A DNA stretch of 64,000 nt from an uncultured Eubacteriales bacterium (lineage in GTDB: Bacteria; Bacillota; Clostridia; Lachnospirales; Lachnospiraceae), in the NCBI GenBank assembly GCA_949292785.1, contig CASFBK010000003.1:124001-188000 (forward strand), in the 5' to 3' direction. This document shows, piece after piece, positions 49,709 to 58,188 of the stretch (position 1 is its first letter; every line of letters starts with the position of its first letter). The notes beneath the pieces are model-generated. The model saw only the letters and a list, made by a program, of their open reading frames with translations, did no database searches and was not told the DNA's origin. Both the position numbers and the translations under genes were made by a program.

Positions 49709-49735
49709 ATATCGGTTTTTCTCCCTTATTCCTTA
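49709..49735 (-). promoter_or_regulatory. Sigma-28-type promoter inside the glycosylation island
   Basis: Minus strand: TAAG (49732-49735), 15-bp spacer, ACCGATAT (49709-49716), compared with TAAA-N15-GCCGATAA. About 30 bp before the start of the 115-aa gene. Three direct repeats of TCATTCCCGGTT-type lie upstream (49764-49819). Confidence 0.6.
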
Positions 49736-49854
49736 ATATTTTTCTCTACATTCTTTCAAAATTTCATTCCCGGTTTTTGGCAATTATCCTATCATTCCCG
49801 GTTCGCTTCATTCCTGTTTTTCATATTCTCTTTCATTACCTTCTCTAACTCCTC

Positions 49855-50886
49855 TTATGCTGTCATTGCTGCATATACATGCTTACATAATTCTATCAGT
49901 TCTTTCTGGTCATACTCCTTGTTTACCGTATCCAGAATCTTCTTCAAATTCTCAATCTCTTCTCCCTGTAGATAAGCATTATGACACCATTCCGGGAACA
50001 ATTCCTTCACATTCTTCTGCATATTCTTAAAATACTCTGCATCTAAGACCATATTCCCCTGCCCTGCAAAAAACAGCGTTTCTACATAATAGGTCTTTAA
50101 AAAGTAAAATTCAATCTCATCATAATAATCCATCATAAGCTCCCGGTGGGCAATCATATACCTTAGCACCTGCATTTGTACCTCCGGATGATCTATCAGT
50201 CTTTCCGACTTCTTTGCTTCACAATGCATGGTACTTTGTTCATTCATTCGGATACGGTAAAATGCCTCTTTCATACAGCAGACTTTTTTTGCAAAGAACA
50301 TCTGCGGATATACAAACGCTGGCTCCTCGTAGATGCGATGCTCTGGATACTGTACATGGCTTTCCTCCACCATATCGCGCCGATACAGTTTATTCCAGCA
50401 TCCCGTAGTCATTATCTGAGCCATCAAAAATAATTTTCTGGCGAATTTATCTTCCAGAGGGATGACGCCTTCCAGTTTACAATTATCGCACAGGCTTGCC
50501 CCACTCTGGCTATAGTTATAATGATTAAATTGAACAATATCAGAACCCGTTTCCACGGCACGCAGATACACCTGCTCATAGGTTTCCGGTACCGCCTTAT
50601 CATCGGAATCCAAGAATGCGATAAATTCTCCTGTGGCATACTTTAATCCCTCGTTTCGAGCTCCGCCTTGTCTGCAGTTTTTCGGCAGATTAATTGCAAT
50701 TACAGATTCCGGATATTTTTTTTCAAATTCCAAAATCATTTCCCATGTATTGTCTGTTGACGCATCATTGACCAGAATAATTTCCAGATTCTCAATGCCT
50801 ATGGTCTGCTTTTCCATGGATTCCAGACACTCCCCCAGATATTTTTCTGAATTATAGCAGGGAGTAATCACACTTACCTTCTTCAT
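49855..50886 (-). CDS. Family 2 glycosyltransferase
   Basis: 343 aa. Classical GT2: MKKVSVITPCYNSEKYLGEC, ILVNDASTDNT (~38-48), GGARNEGLKYATGEFIAFLDSDDK with the DSDD metal site (~94-97), and a C-terminal helical extension after ~240. AAGGAGCAAAGG precedes ATG. It lies downstream of the 490-aa double transferase (10 nt gap). Donor and acceptor are unknown. Confidence 0.92.
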   Translation of the reverse strand: MKKVSVITPCYNSEKYLGECLESMEKQTIGIENLEIILVNDASTDNTWEMILEFEKKYPESVIAINLPKNCRQGGARNEGLKYATGEFIAFLDSDDKAVPETYEQVYLRAVETGSDIVQFNHYNYSQSGASLCDNCKLEGVIPLEDKFARKLFLMAQIMTTGCWNKLYRRDMVEESHVQYPEHRIYEEPAFVYPQMFFAKKVCCMKEAFYRIRMNEQSTMHCEAKKSERLIDHPEVQMQVLRYMIAHRELMMDYYDEIEFYFLKTYYVETLFFAGQGNMVLDAEYFKNMQKNVKELFPEWCHNAYLQGEEIENLKKILDTVNKEYDQKELIELCKHVYAAMTA

Positions 50887-50896
50887 CCTTTGCTCC

Positions 50897-52369
50897 TTAT
50901 TTTGCCATGACTGCTTCTAAATACTTCACAATACTTTCCAGCAGATTGAATTCCTTTGCCTTGTCTATGATGCTTCCTACAATAATGTCAAACATCCCAT
51001 ACTCCAGAAGCTCTTTTTTATAGGCTCCCGCCAGGATACATCTGGTGGTAAGAAATCCCTCCAGATTATTGGTTACAGACTGGTAGTTCGCATGCACTTC
51101 CAGCAGAACTTCCGGTATAAATTCAATTCGATATTCCCGGGCGATTCGCAGTACCAATTCATAATCCTCCATGCATGGAAAATTCTCATTGAATCCCCCC
51201 ACCTTATCAAAACATTCCCGCTTTACCAACATGACCGGTGTTCCTATCATATTTCCTGCCAACAACTGCGGGAATATATTTCCCCTCTTTTGTTCCAGCG
51301 GAATTTTCTGGTCCGGGCAGATATCCTCCATTCCGTTCAGCCCATTATAATGATACTCACAATATACCAGTCCGGTATCCGGGGAAGCGGTCTCCATCAC
51401 CTTCATCTGCTTTTCCAGCTTATCCGGGTGCCACTCGTCATCGCTGTCCTGAAAGGCAATATAATCGTACTTCGCCTCTGCAATTCCTACATTTCTTGCC
51501 TTAGCAGCACCTCCATTTGTTGCACATGAAATATAGCGGATTCTGGCATCTACAATTCCCTCCACAACCTCTTTGGTATTATCCGTAGAACCATCATCTA
51601 CAATCAGCAGTTCAAAGTCTTCATAGGTCTGATTTAAGATACTTCGGATGGAGCGCTCAATTAAGTGGGCACGGTTATAAGTTGGTATTATAATGGAAAC
51701 CTTTTCCTTTTGCTGTTTTCCCCATTCATATTCCCTCAGAAATTTCTTCCTCTCTTCGTAATAATTCTCTAAATTCATAACACCATCGTCATGAATACAC
51801 CATGGCTTTTCCATTTTCGGAACTATCACTTCATACCCTCTCTTACGAAATTCAAAGCTCTGGGATACATCATAAAAATCCCACTTCTGAAATACATCTT
51901 CCCGCCACGGAATATCATATTGAGTTGCCATAAGCAGACCATCTATCGCCTCAACCGATTGATAATCTCCTTGCACTTCTCCCATTATCGCATCTCCCAT
52001 TAAATAGATATTACTGGTATACAATCTTCCAATCCGTTCACCATACCACATAACTCCATTTTCCGGTAATTCTGGTGATCCCACCATTCCAATCATTCCT
52101 ACCTTGGGATCCTCAAATATATTCAGCATATATTCCAGAAATTTTACTTCTACTATCATCACATCCTGGTGGAGATATACTTTATACTTTGCATCTGATG
52201 ACTGCATTGCCTCATTATATCCCGCCGCCATTCCTGATGCTTCTTCTACCGTAAGTATATCAATAGTATATCCCTGCGGAACATGCAAACGCTTAATATA
52301 ATACATAGCTTCTTGAAGATACTGTTCATCATTCACGCACATAATAAAACATATTTTCTTAGCATCCAT
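50897..52369 (-). CDS. Double glycosyltransferase (Glyco_tranf_2_5 plus GT2), third paralogue
   Basis: 490 aa from ATG 52369, which overlaps the stop of the upstream gene by 11 nt; a longer frame runs upstream but is shared with that gene. N-domain (~1-215): ICFIMCVNDEQYLQ, SDAKYKVYLHQDVMI, LLMATQYDIPWREDVFQKWD. C-terminal GT2 (~220-440): VSIIIPTYNRAHLIERSIRS, IVDDGSTDNT, AFQDSDDEW. It ends with a helical tail. Same domain order as the 725-aa protein but with a much shorter linker. Confidence 0.88.
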   Translation of the reverse strand: MDAKKICFIMCVNDEQYLQEAMYYIKRLHVPQGYTIDILTVEEASGMAAGYNEAMQSSDAKYKVYLHQDVMIVEVKFLEYMLNIFEDPKVGMIGMVGSPELPENGVMWYGERIGRLYTSNIYLMGDAIMGEVQGDYQSVEAIDGLLMATQYDIPWREDVFQKWDFYDVSQSFEFRKRGYEVIVPKMEKPWCIHDDGVMNLENYYEERKKFLREYEWGKQQKEKVSIIIPTYNRAHLIERSIRSILNQTYEDFELLIVDDGSTDNTKEVVEGIVDARIRYISCATNGGAAKARNVGIAEAKYDYIAFQDSDDEWHPDKLEKQMKVMETASPDTGLVYCEYHYNGLNGMEDICPDQKIPLEQKRGNIFPQLLAGNMIGTPVMLVKRECFDKVGGFNENFPCMEDYELVLRIAREYRIEFIPEVLLEVHANYQSVTNNLEGFLTTRCILAGAYKKELLEYGMFDIIVGSIIDKAKEFNLLESIVKYLEAVMAK

Positions 52370-53066
52370 ATTTTTCTCTAATCCTTTCCGCCATAATTCC
52401 GGGATTTTTGATTTTATCCAGATACTCTCCTGCCCGTTTACATTTTCCAACACGTGCACAAAGTTCTGCCAATATACACAAAACCATTTCATTCCCAGGT
52501 TCCAAGTCATCAAGATATTCCAGCATCCGAAACGCATACCGAAGCATGTTATGTGCAATAAACAAATCGGACAATTCCACTAAAACTTTTGACTCATCTG
52601 CTGTTGACGTATGAACGATACACTGTATCATGTCCGGTGTTGCCTGATTGGTACGAATAAACTCCAGCAGCAATTCTTTTCCCCTAACATCCTTTGCAAA
52701 CTCAATTTTCCATAAAATAAATTTTAATTCAAAAAGTTTGCTCCTTATTATCTCATAGGAGTCCCCCATATCCAAAATAGTTCTTTTCTCTCCGAACTGA
52801 ACCTCTCTTTCATAAATCTGCATGATTACAATCAGATATGCCATTTCTGTTTTTGACTTATAGGTCTCTATAAATTCTTCATTTCGAAACATATGTAGCA
52901 GCTCTTCTCTTGCCTGCTCTGTTCCTTCTTTCAGCCTCTGCTCTATTTCTTTCATATATATTTTTTCCTGCTGCTTATTCTTTCTATTCCAATTCCGCTC
53001 TCCCCACTCTTTTTCCCTTATGTACTCCTCGGTCTGCATATATGCCCGCTCTTTACTATTATCCAT
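52359..53066 (-). CDS. Unrecognised 235-aa helical-repeat protein
   Basis: Not recognised by name. ATG at 53066 has AAGGAG upstream; the longer open frame would run into the divergent promoter region. The N-terminal ~60 residues are strongly charged (Glu, Arg, Lys, Gln), probably coiled coil. The C-terminal third (LFIAHNMLRYAFRMLEYLDDLEPGNEMVLCILAELCARVGKCKRAGEYL-type pattern) looks like one or two TPR units. It may be a scaffold for the glycosyltransferases or a fragment of the TPR tails found on other GT2 proteins here. First gene of the minus-strand run. Confidence 0.7.
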   Translation of the reverse strand: MDNSKERAYMQTEEYIREKEWGERNWNRKNKQQEKIYMKEIEQRLKEGTEQAREELLHMFRNEEFIETYKSKTEMAYLIVIMQIYEREVQFGEKRTILDMGDSYEIIRSKLFELKFILWKIEFAKDVRGKELLLEFIRTNQATPDMIQCIVHTSTADESKVLVELSDLFIAHNMLRYAFRMLEYLDDLEPGNEMVLCILAELCARVGKCKRAGEYLDKIKNPGIMAERIREKYGC

Positions 53067-53106
53067 TCCTTTGCTCCTTATTATTTTATCTTCTACAAAA
53101 TATATC

Positions 53107-53135
53107 TTGTTTCTTTCCCTATTTTTCGCTAAAAT
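53107..53135 (+). promoter_or_regulatory. Likely sigma-A promoter of the plus-strand CgeB-like operon
   Basis: TTGTTT (53107-53112), 17-bp spacer, TAAAAT (53130-53135), about 45 bp before the first ATG of the three-gene operon. Confidence 0.5.
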
Positions 53136-53179
53136 GTATCTATGTATTACAAACACGATAAGCAATTGGGAGGCTCACT

Positions 53180-54352
53180 ATGAACTTTTTATTTGTTCCG
53201 GCACATAATTCTATTTTCGATATTCCTTGGGCACTTCAGAACATAGACCATAACGTTGATGTTCTTGATTCAAGCCCCTTTGACCCTAATCAATCTGTTG
53301 CAGAACAAAACGAATATTTATCCGTATATTTAAGCCGCAAACACTATGATTTTGTGATTTCTTATCTGTTTATTCCTGCTGTTTCTGATATTTGTGCACA
53401 ATTTGATATTCCTTATATCTCGTGGACTTATGATTCACCACTTATATCCCTCTTTACATCGTCTGTCTTTCATAAAACAAATTATACCTTTATTTTCGAC
53501 AAAATGCAATGTAAACGGCTCACAGAAGCAGGAGTTCCGCACATTTTTCATATGCCTCTTGCTGTGAATCTGGAACGTACCGGGTGTCTTGATATCACCC
53601 CAGAAGATGAGACTTTATATTCCCATGATATTTCCTTCGTAGGCGGACTTTACGAAAACAATACTTATAACGCCCTGATTCAGGCATTTCCGGAAGCACT
53701 TCAGTTGAAACTGAAACTATACCTAATGCAGAATATGTGTCATTGGGAAACTCCTCGTCCCTGGGCAGAGCTTCCTGCAGAATGTGTGGATTTTCTTTCT
53801 TCACAGACAGACATTTCCAGCTGGAATCAAACCTCTCTTTTAAGCGATGCGGCTTATTTGGGACTGCTCTTCTTTCCGCGGAAACTAACGCAGCTGGAAC
53901 GGATTACTGTATTAAACACACTGGCTTTGGACTTTGACGTACATCTGTATACCCGCAGTCCTGCAGATTTTCTGCAAAACGTCAATATCCACACAGGCGT
54001 GGATTATTATACGGTTATGAATAAAATCTTTTATTTAAGCAAAATCAATCTGAACATTACCCTGCCTTCTATTGAATCCGGTGTTCCTCAGCGTATTCTT
54101 GACATTATGGGCTGCGGTGGGTTTGTTCTGACGAACTATCAGAAGGAACTGGAAGACTTATTTATCATTGGAAAAGAAATCGAAGTATTTCGCACAGTGG
54201 AGGAATTAAAAGAAAAATGTTCTTATTATCTAACCCATGAAAAGGAACGTGTCACTATTGCTATGAATGGATATAAGAGAATCCGTGATTCCTTCACCTA
54301 CCAACATCAGCTTCAAAAGATGATTTCCATGGTACAGGAGGACTTGAAATAA
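53180..54352 (+). CDS. CgeB/DUF3880-type glycosyltransferase, tandem copy 1
   Basis: 390 aa, GT-B. YISWTYDSPLISLFTSS and FIFDKMQCKRL in the N-domain, DISFVGGLYENN at the domain border, SKINLNITLPSIESGVPQRILDIMGCGGFVLTNYQ in the C-domain donor site. It is the most diverged of the four in the middle (~175-230). TTGGGAGG precedes ATG. Its stop directly abuts the next ATG, so the three genes form one operon in the orientation opposite to almost everything else in the window. Confidence 0.9.
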   Translation: MNFLFVPAHNSIFDIPWALQNIDHNVDVLDSSPFDPNQSVAEQNEYLSVYLSRKHYDFVISYLFIPAVSDICAQFDIPYISWTYDSPLISLFTSSVFHKTNYTFIFDKMQCKRLTEAGVPHIFHMPLAVNLERTGCLDITPEDETLYSHDISFVGGLYENNTYNALIQAFPEALQLKLKLYLMQNMCHWETPRPWAELPAECVDFLSSQTDISSWNQTSLLSDAAYLGLLFFPRKLTQLERITVLNTLALDFDVHLYTRSPADFLQNVNIHTGVDYYTVMNKIFYLSKINLNITLPSIESGVPQRILDIMGCGGFVLTNYQKELEDLFIIGKEIEVFRTVEELKEKCSYYLTHEKERVTIAMNGYKRIRDSFTYQHQLQKMISMVQEDLK

Positions 54353-55531
54353 ATGAAAATCTTATTTTACCGTTATGGCAGCATTTGCGAACCGGATATT
54401 ATCGAAGGGTTTGAGGAACTGGGGCATACCGTTTCCCAGATAACAGAAGAAATTACCAATAAAAATCTGGTTTTCGGGGATTCTGCCCGCATCGTAAGCA
54501 ATTATCTTATGGAGCACCCGCAGGATTGTGTATTTACCATAAACTTTTTCCCTATTATTTCAGATGTGTGTAATATCTTTAGGATTCCATACCTGTGCTG
54601 GACTGTAGATTCTCCAGTAATGGAGCTTTTTGCCAAGTCTATTCAGAATCCCTGTAACCGCGTCTTTCTTTTTGACCGGGGGCAGTACAATGAGATTGCT
54701 CCATTGAATCCGGGACATGTATTTCATTTTCCACTGGCTGTTAATGTGAAGGGAAAACAACAGGCGGTGCAAAATGCTTCTGCCGCTCAGAAATCCCGTT
54801 TTGCCTCTGATATTTCCTTTGTGGGTTCTTTGTACAGTGAAAAATGTCCTTACGATAAGCTGACAGCTCCGCCGGAATATCTCCTGGGCTATCTGAATGG
54901 GCTCATCGAAGCTCAGCTTAAGGTATATGGCTATTATTTTGTAGAAGACCTGCTTACAGAGGAAATGGTACAGACCTTTAAGGCACATCTGCCCGGCTTT
55001 TATACTTACCCGATGGAAACTTTTTTAACAGATAAGATTACCACCGCACAGCTTTATATCGGAAATAAAATTACTGCGGTGGAGCGGTTTCGTACCATGA
55101 AAATATTGTCTGAGCATTTTGACCTTGATTTGTATACCGGAAGTGATACCTCACAGCTTCCTAAGGTTCATAACCGCGGGTTTGCCAAGTCCCTGACGGA
55201 AATGCCTGTGATTTTTCACGAAAGTAAAATCAACCTAAATACCACCTCAAAGGCAATCCGCTTTGGACTTCCTCAAAGGATTTTTGATATCATGGGGTGT
55301 GGCGGGTTTGTTCTGACCAATTATCAGGCGGAGCTTCCTGAGCTCTTTAACATTGGCAGTGAGATTGCTGCCTATGGAAGTCTGGAAGAGATGAAGGATA
55401 TGGCAGCTTATTATCTGGAACATGAGACGGAACGAAAAGAAATTGCCCATAACGGCTACGAAAAGATGAAGCGCGATTATACCTATCCGGTGCGTTTGGA
55501 ACAGCTGTTACGGCTTGCTTTTTCTATTTAA
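54353..55531 (+). CDS. CgeB/DUF3880-type glycosyltransferase, tandem copy 2
   Basis: 392 aa. YLCWTVDSPVMELFAKS, FLFDRGQYNEI, DISFVGSLYSEK, then GYLNGLIEAQLKVYGYYFVEDLLT, which matches the corresponding segment of the copies at 38719 and 55561. The C-domain has SKINLNTTSKAIRFGLPQRIFDIMGCGGFVLTNYQ. The ribosome-binding site AGGAGG lies in the end of the previous gene. Confidence 0.9.
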   Translation: MKILFYRYGSICEPDIIEGFEELGHTVSQITEEITNKNLVFGDSARIVSNYLMEHPQDCVFTINFFPIISDVCNIFRIPYLCWTVDSPVMELFAKSIQNPCNRVFLFDRGQYNEIAPLNPGHVFHFPLAVNVKGKQQAVQNASAAQKSRFASDISFVGSLYSEKCPYDKLTAPPEYLLGYLNGLIEAQLKVYGYYFVEDLLTEEMVQTFKAHLPGFYTYPMETFLTDKITTAQLYIGNKITAVERFRTMKILSEHFDLDLYTGSDTSQLPKVHNRGFAKSLTEMPVIFHESKINLNTTSKAIRFGLPQRIFDIMGCGGFVLTNYQAELPELFNIGSEIAAYGSLEEMKDMAAYYLEHETERKEIAHNGYEKMKRDYTYPVRLEQLLRLAFSI

Positions 55532-55560
55532 CATTTATGAATACATAAGGAGACTTTATT

Positions 55561-56727
55561 ATGCGTATTTTATATCTGGACTGGCCTTGTTTTGGCAAGG
55601 TAGATGTTCAATTTACATTGGAACAGGCAGGGCATGAATTTGTCCCTTTCTTTCATGAAGGCTATCAGGAGCGCAACAGTTCCGAATTTGATAAAGCATT
55701 TCGGGAATTTGTTGGAGATACTCATTACGACTGTTGTTTTTCTTTCAACTATTTTCATATTGTCTCTAATAATTGTAAAGAGCTGGGCATCAAATATATT
55801 GCGGCACTTTATGACAGCCCCTGCGTTATGCTATATTCCTATTCTCTTATTAATCCTACGAATTATGTTTTCATGTTCGATAAGCAGGAATATCTGCATT
55901 TGAAAAACGGCGGCATCAACACCGTCTATTACAGCCCTCTTCCGGTAAACAGCACGATTATTGACTTTTTGATGGAAAAGCCCTTTGACCGCGACAAGCT
56001 TTCCGCAGATGTTTCCTTTGTAGGCTCTCTCTACAATGAGGACCATAATTTTTTCGACCGGTTAGCCACAGCAAACGATTATACCAAGGGCTATCTCGAT
56101 GCTATTATGGAAGCACAGTTAAAGGTACAGGGCTACAACTTTATCGAGGAGGTATTAACCCCGGATATTTTAGCAGAATTGCAGCGGGTTTCTCCTTATC
56201 AACCCACGCCTTCCGGTATTGAGACGCCGGAATATATTTATTCCAATTATTTTATTGACCGTAAGTTGACTTCTATAGAACGCCAACGACTCTTAACTGC
56301 AGTTGCAAAGTACTGTAACCTAAAACTTTTTACCCTTAATCCTAATGCAGTAATCTCAAACGCTCTTAATATGGGAATCGTCGACTACTATACGGAAATG
56401 CCTTATGTCTTTGCTAACAGCCGGATTAACCTGAACATCACCTTACGAAGCATTCAATCCGGCATCCCCCTCCGCGCCATGGATATTATGGGTGCCGGCG
56501 GATTTCTGCTTACGAACTTTCAGGCGGATTTCCTGGATTACTTTATTCCGAATGAAGACTTTGTATATTATGAAAGCGAAGAGGACCTGGTAGATAAGGT
56601 GAATTACTATCTCTCCCATGAAAAACAGCGGGCAGAGATTGCCCACAATGGTCACGAAAAAGTCAAGGAAAACCATAGCTTTGAGAAGTTCTTTGCGCAT
56701 ATTTTCCAGATTGTATTTCCATCCTAA
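55561..56727 (+). CDS. CgeB/DUF3880-type glycosyltransferase, tandem copy 3
   Basis: 388 aa. YIAALYDSPCVMLYSYS, FMFDKQEYLHL, DVSFVGSLYNED, GYLDAIMEAQLKVQGYNFIEEVLT, SRINLNITLRSIQSGIPLRAMDIMGAGGFLLTNFQ. In the C-domain it is closest to the minus-strand copy at 38719. ATAAGGAG precedes ATG. Its last four bases overlap, tail to tail, with the stop of the gene on the other strand. Confidence 0.9.
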   Translation: MRILYLDWPCFGKVDVQFTLEQAGHEFVPFFHEGYQERNSSEFDKAFREFVGDTHYDCCFSFNYFHIVSNNCKELGIKYIAALYDSPCVMLYSYSLINPTNYVFMFDKQEYLHLKNGGINTVYYSPLPVNSTIIDFLMEKPFDRDKLSADVSFVGSLYNEDHNFFDRLATANDYTKGYLDAIMEAQLKVQGYNFIEEVLTPDILAELQRVSPYQPTPSGIETPEYIYSNYFIDRKLTSIERQRLLTAVAKYCNLKLFTLNPNAVISNALNMGIVDYYTEMPYVFANSRINLNITLRSIQSGIPLRAMDIMGAGGFLLTNFQADFLDYFIPNEDFVYYESEEDLVDKVNYYLSHEKQRAEIAHNGHEKVKENHSFEKFFAHIFQIVFPS

Positions 56728-57917
56728 GAAAGCGCATACCTCTCAATATAGTTTTCAATCTCTGCCGCTCTATTTTGCCATGTATGTTTTTCAAAAGCTT
56801 CCTCATATGCACGCCCTGTCATTTGCAGGGCTTTTTCCGGTTGCTTTAAAATATTGCTTAAAATTTCCGGTAATTGCTGCTGTCGTTTCAAATCATACAG
56901 ATACAAAAGATTCTTTTTTCCCAGTTCTTCCTCTAAATAAGTAGAAGTATCAGACACTACCACCGCTCCTGCCAGCATTCCGTTAAAAATTCTCTCATGA
57001 GAGCCATTTTTAAAGTTGGGCATACTATTTAGCACAATCTTCGCCTTACCCATTATCGTTAGAATCTCTTCCGGTGCAACATTTTTATGATAATCCAGAT
57101 TTGGATGATTAATCCACTTACAATTCTCCCATCCGGGTCCATACAGTGTAACACGAATTCCACTTTCTACTAATGTCTGAACCGCCCGTTCCCGGTAATA
57201 AGATATTGCATACACATCCAGGAACCGAAATAGACGGATATACTGCACCAGCTGTTCCTCTGTTACCACTATCTTATGTTCCCTGAAGTAACATTCTATG
57301 GCAGTTTCCAACGTAAGGTTTGTATTGATAATCAGCTCTGTCAACACTTTATCGCACAGTTCTTCACTATCCAATCCGCTGACAGCATCCAGTTCCTTTG
57401 GAATATAGCCTGCCGCTACATCTCTCGGAAGTCCTCCGGCATATAAAACATCTATCTCTCTATCCTGCCATGGAACGCTCTCTTTCTCCCATAGTGTGCC
57501 GCCATGTGGAACGAAATGAGCCGCCATAATATTAGGAAAGTATCTTTTGATAAAATCTACATGATTTTTATCTACGCAGATTGCAACTGTTTTTCGCGGC
57601 GCCATCTGCAGCTCCTGTAAGTAACAGACCGGATGGTCCACCAGAATATTAATACATAAAATTCCAAGCTGTTCCCACAGCTTTTCTCCCGGCGACAGCT
57701 CCATATTTAATCCAACATTATTAAAGGTAATAACAGCATCTACCGGCTTTTGAATAAAGTTATAGAGTTGTCCAAAACTTTCCAAAAGCTGATTAGTAGC
57801 TAAAACAAAAACTTCTGCTTCGTGTTCTCTAAAATACTGTTCTATTCCTCTTGAAAATGCATCCAACGTATCCCATGTACCCTGAATAAAAATAATTCTT
57901 CTTCTTTTCTTCATCAT
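56724..57917 (-). CDS. Distant CgeB-like glycosyltransferase
   Basis: 397 aa, GT-B by pattern. N-domain: RRIIFIQGTWDTLDAFSRGIEQYF, then ITFNNVGLNMELSPG and NILVDHPVCYLQELQ. Middle: VLYAGGLPRD. C-domain: VTLYGPGWENC, IMGKAKIVLNSMPNFKNGSHERIFNGMLAGAVVVSDTS, which is a donor-binding site of the Glyco_trans_1_2 type. It is only remotely related to the neighbouring CgeB copies. Convergent with copy 3, overlapping by 4 bp at the stops. A weak AGAAAG precedes ATG. Confidence 0.85.
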   Translation of the reverse strand: MMKKRRRIIFIQGTWDTLDAFSRGIEQYFREHEAEVFVLATNQLLESFGQLYNFIQKPVDAVITFNNVGLNMELSPGEKLWEQLGILCINILVDHPVCYLQELQMAPRKTVAICVDKNHVDFIKRYFPNIMAAHFVPHGGTLWEKESVPWQDREIDVLYAGGLPRDVAAGYIPKELDAVSGLDSEELCDKVLTELIINTNLTLETAIECYFREHKIVVTEEQLVQYIRLFRFLDVYAISYYRERAVQTLVESGIRVTLYGPGWENCKWINHPNLDYHKNVAPEEILTIMGKAKIVLNSMPNFKNGSHERIFNGMLAGAVVVSDTSTYLEEELGKKNLLYLYDLKRQQQLPEILSNILKQPEKALQMTGRAYEEAFEKHTWQNRAAEIENYIERYALS

Positions 57918-57956
57918 ACTTTCTATCGTAAAGCTACTTCTCCTTTATGGGTTAAA

Positions 57957-58016
57957 CAAAGTGTGCTCCGCGCACTTTCGCGAATATACATTACCTATCA
58001 AGCGGAACACACTTTG
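57957..58016. repeat. Inverted repeat upstream of the 397-aa transferase gene
   Basis: CAAAGTGTGCTCCGC (57957-57971) and GCGGAACACACTTTG (58002-58016) pair at 14 of 15 positions around a 30-bp centre. No T-tract follows. It is adjacent to dispersed repeat copy B. Confidence 0.75.
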
Positions 58017-58042
58017 CCGCGCCGAGCACAGTCGCTTGCGAC

Positions 58043-58150
58043 ATCATTCCACTTGTGCGAGTGCGCATCCTGCACGCAGTGCTTTTTACTCTATAGAAGT
58101 CACATTTTTACACTTTAACGCAATATGATATTTCCTATAGAGTAAAAAAA
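58043..58150. repeat. Dispersed palindromic repeat, copy B
   Basis: Shares ATCATTCCACTTGTGCGA, CCTGCACGCAGTGCTTTT and the terminal palindrome with copy A at 9198-9358. Here the palindrome ends are a perfect 13-bp inverted repeat (TTTTACTCTATAG ... CTATAGAGTAAAA). It abuts the flagellin terminator. Confidence 0.75.
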
Positions 58151-58174
58151 GGAACCGGAAAACCGGTTCCTTTT
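58147..58174 (-). terminator. Intrinsic terminator after flagellin
   Basis: Perfect 12-bp stem AAAAGGAACCGG/CCGGTTCCTTTT with AAAA loop, followed by a T run on the minus strand. Confidence 0.93.
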
Positions 58175-58188
58175 CGGTAGTCTTCAAA

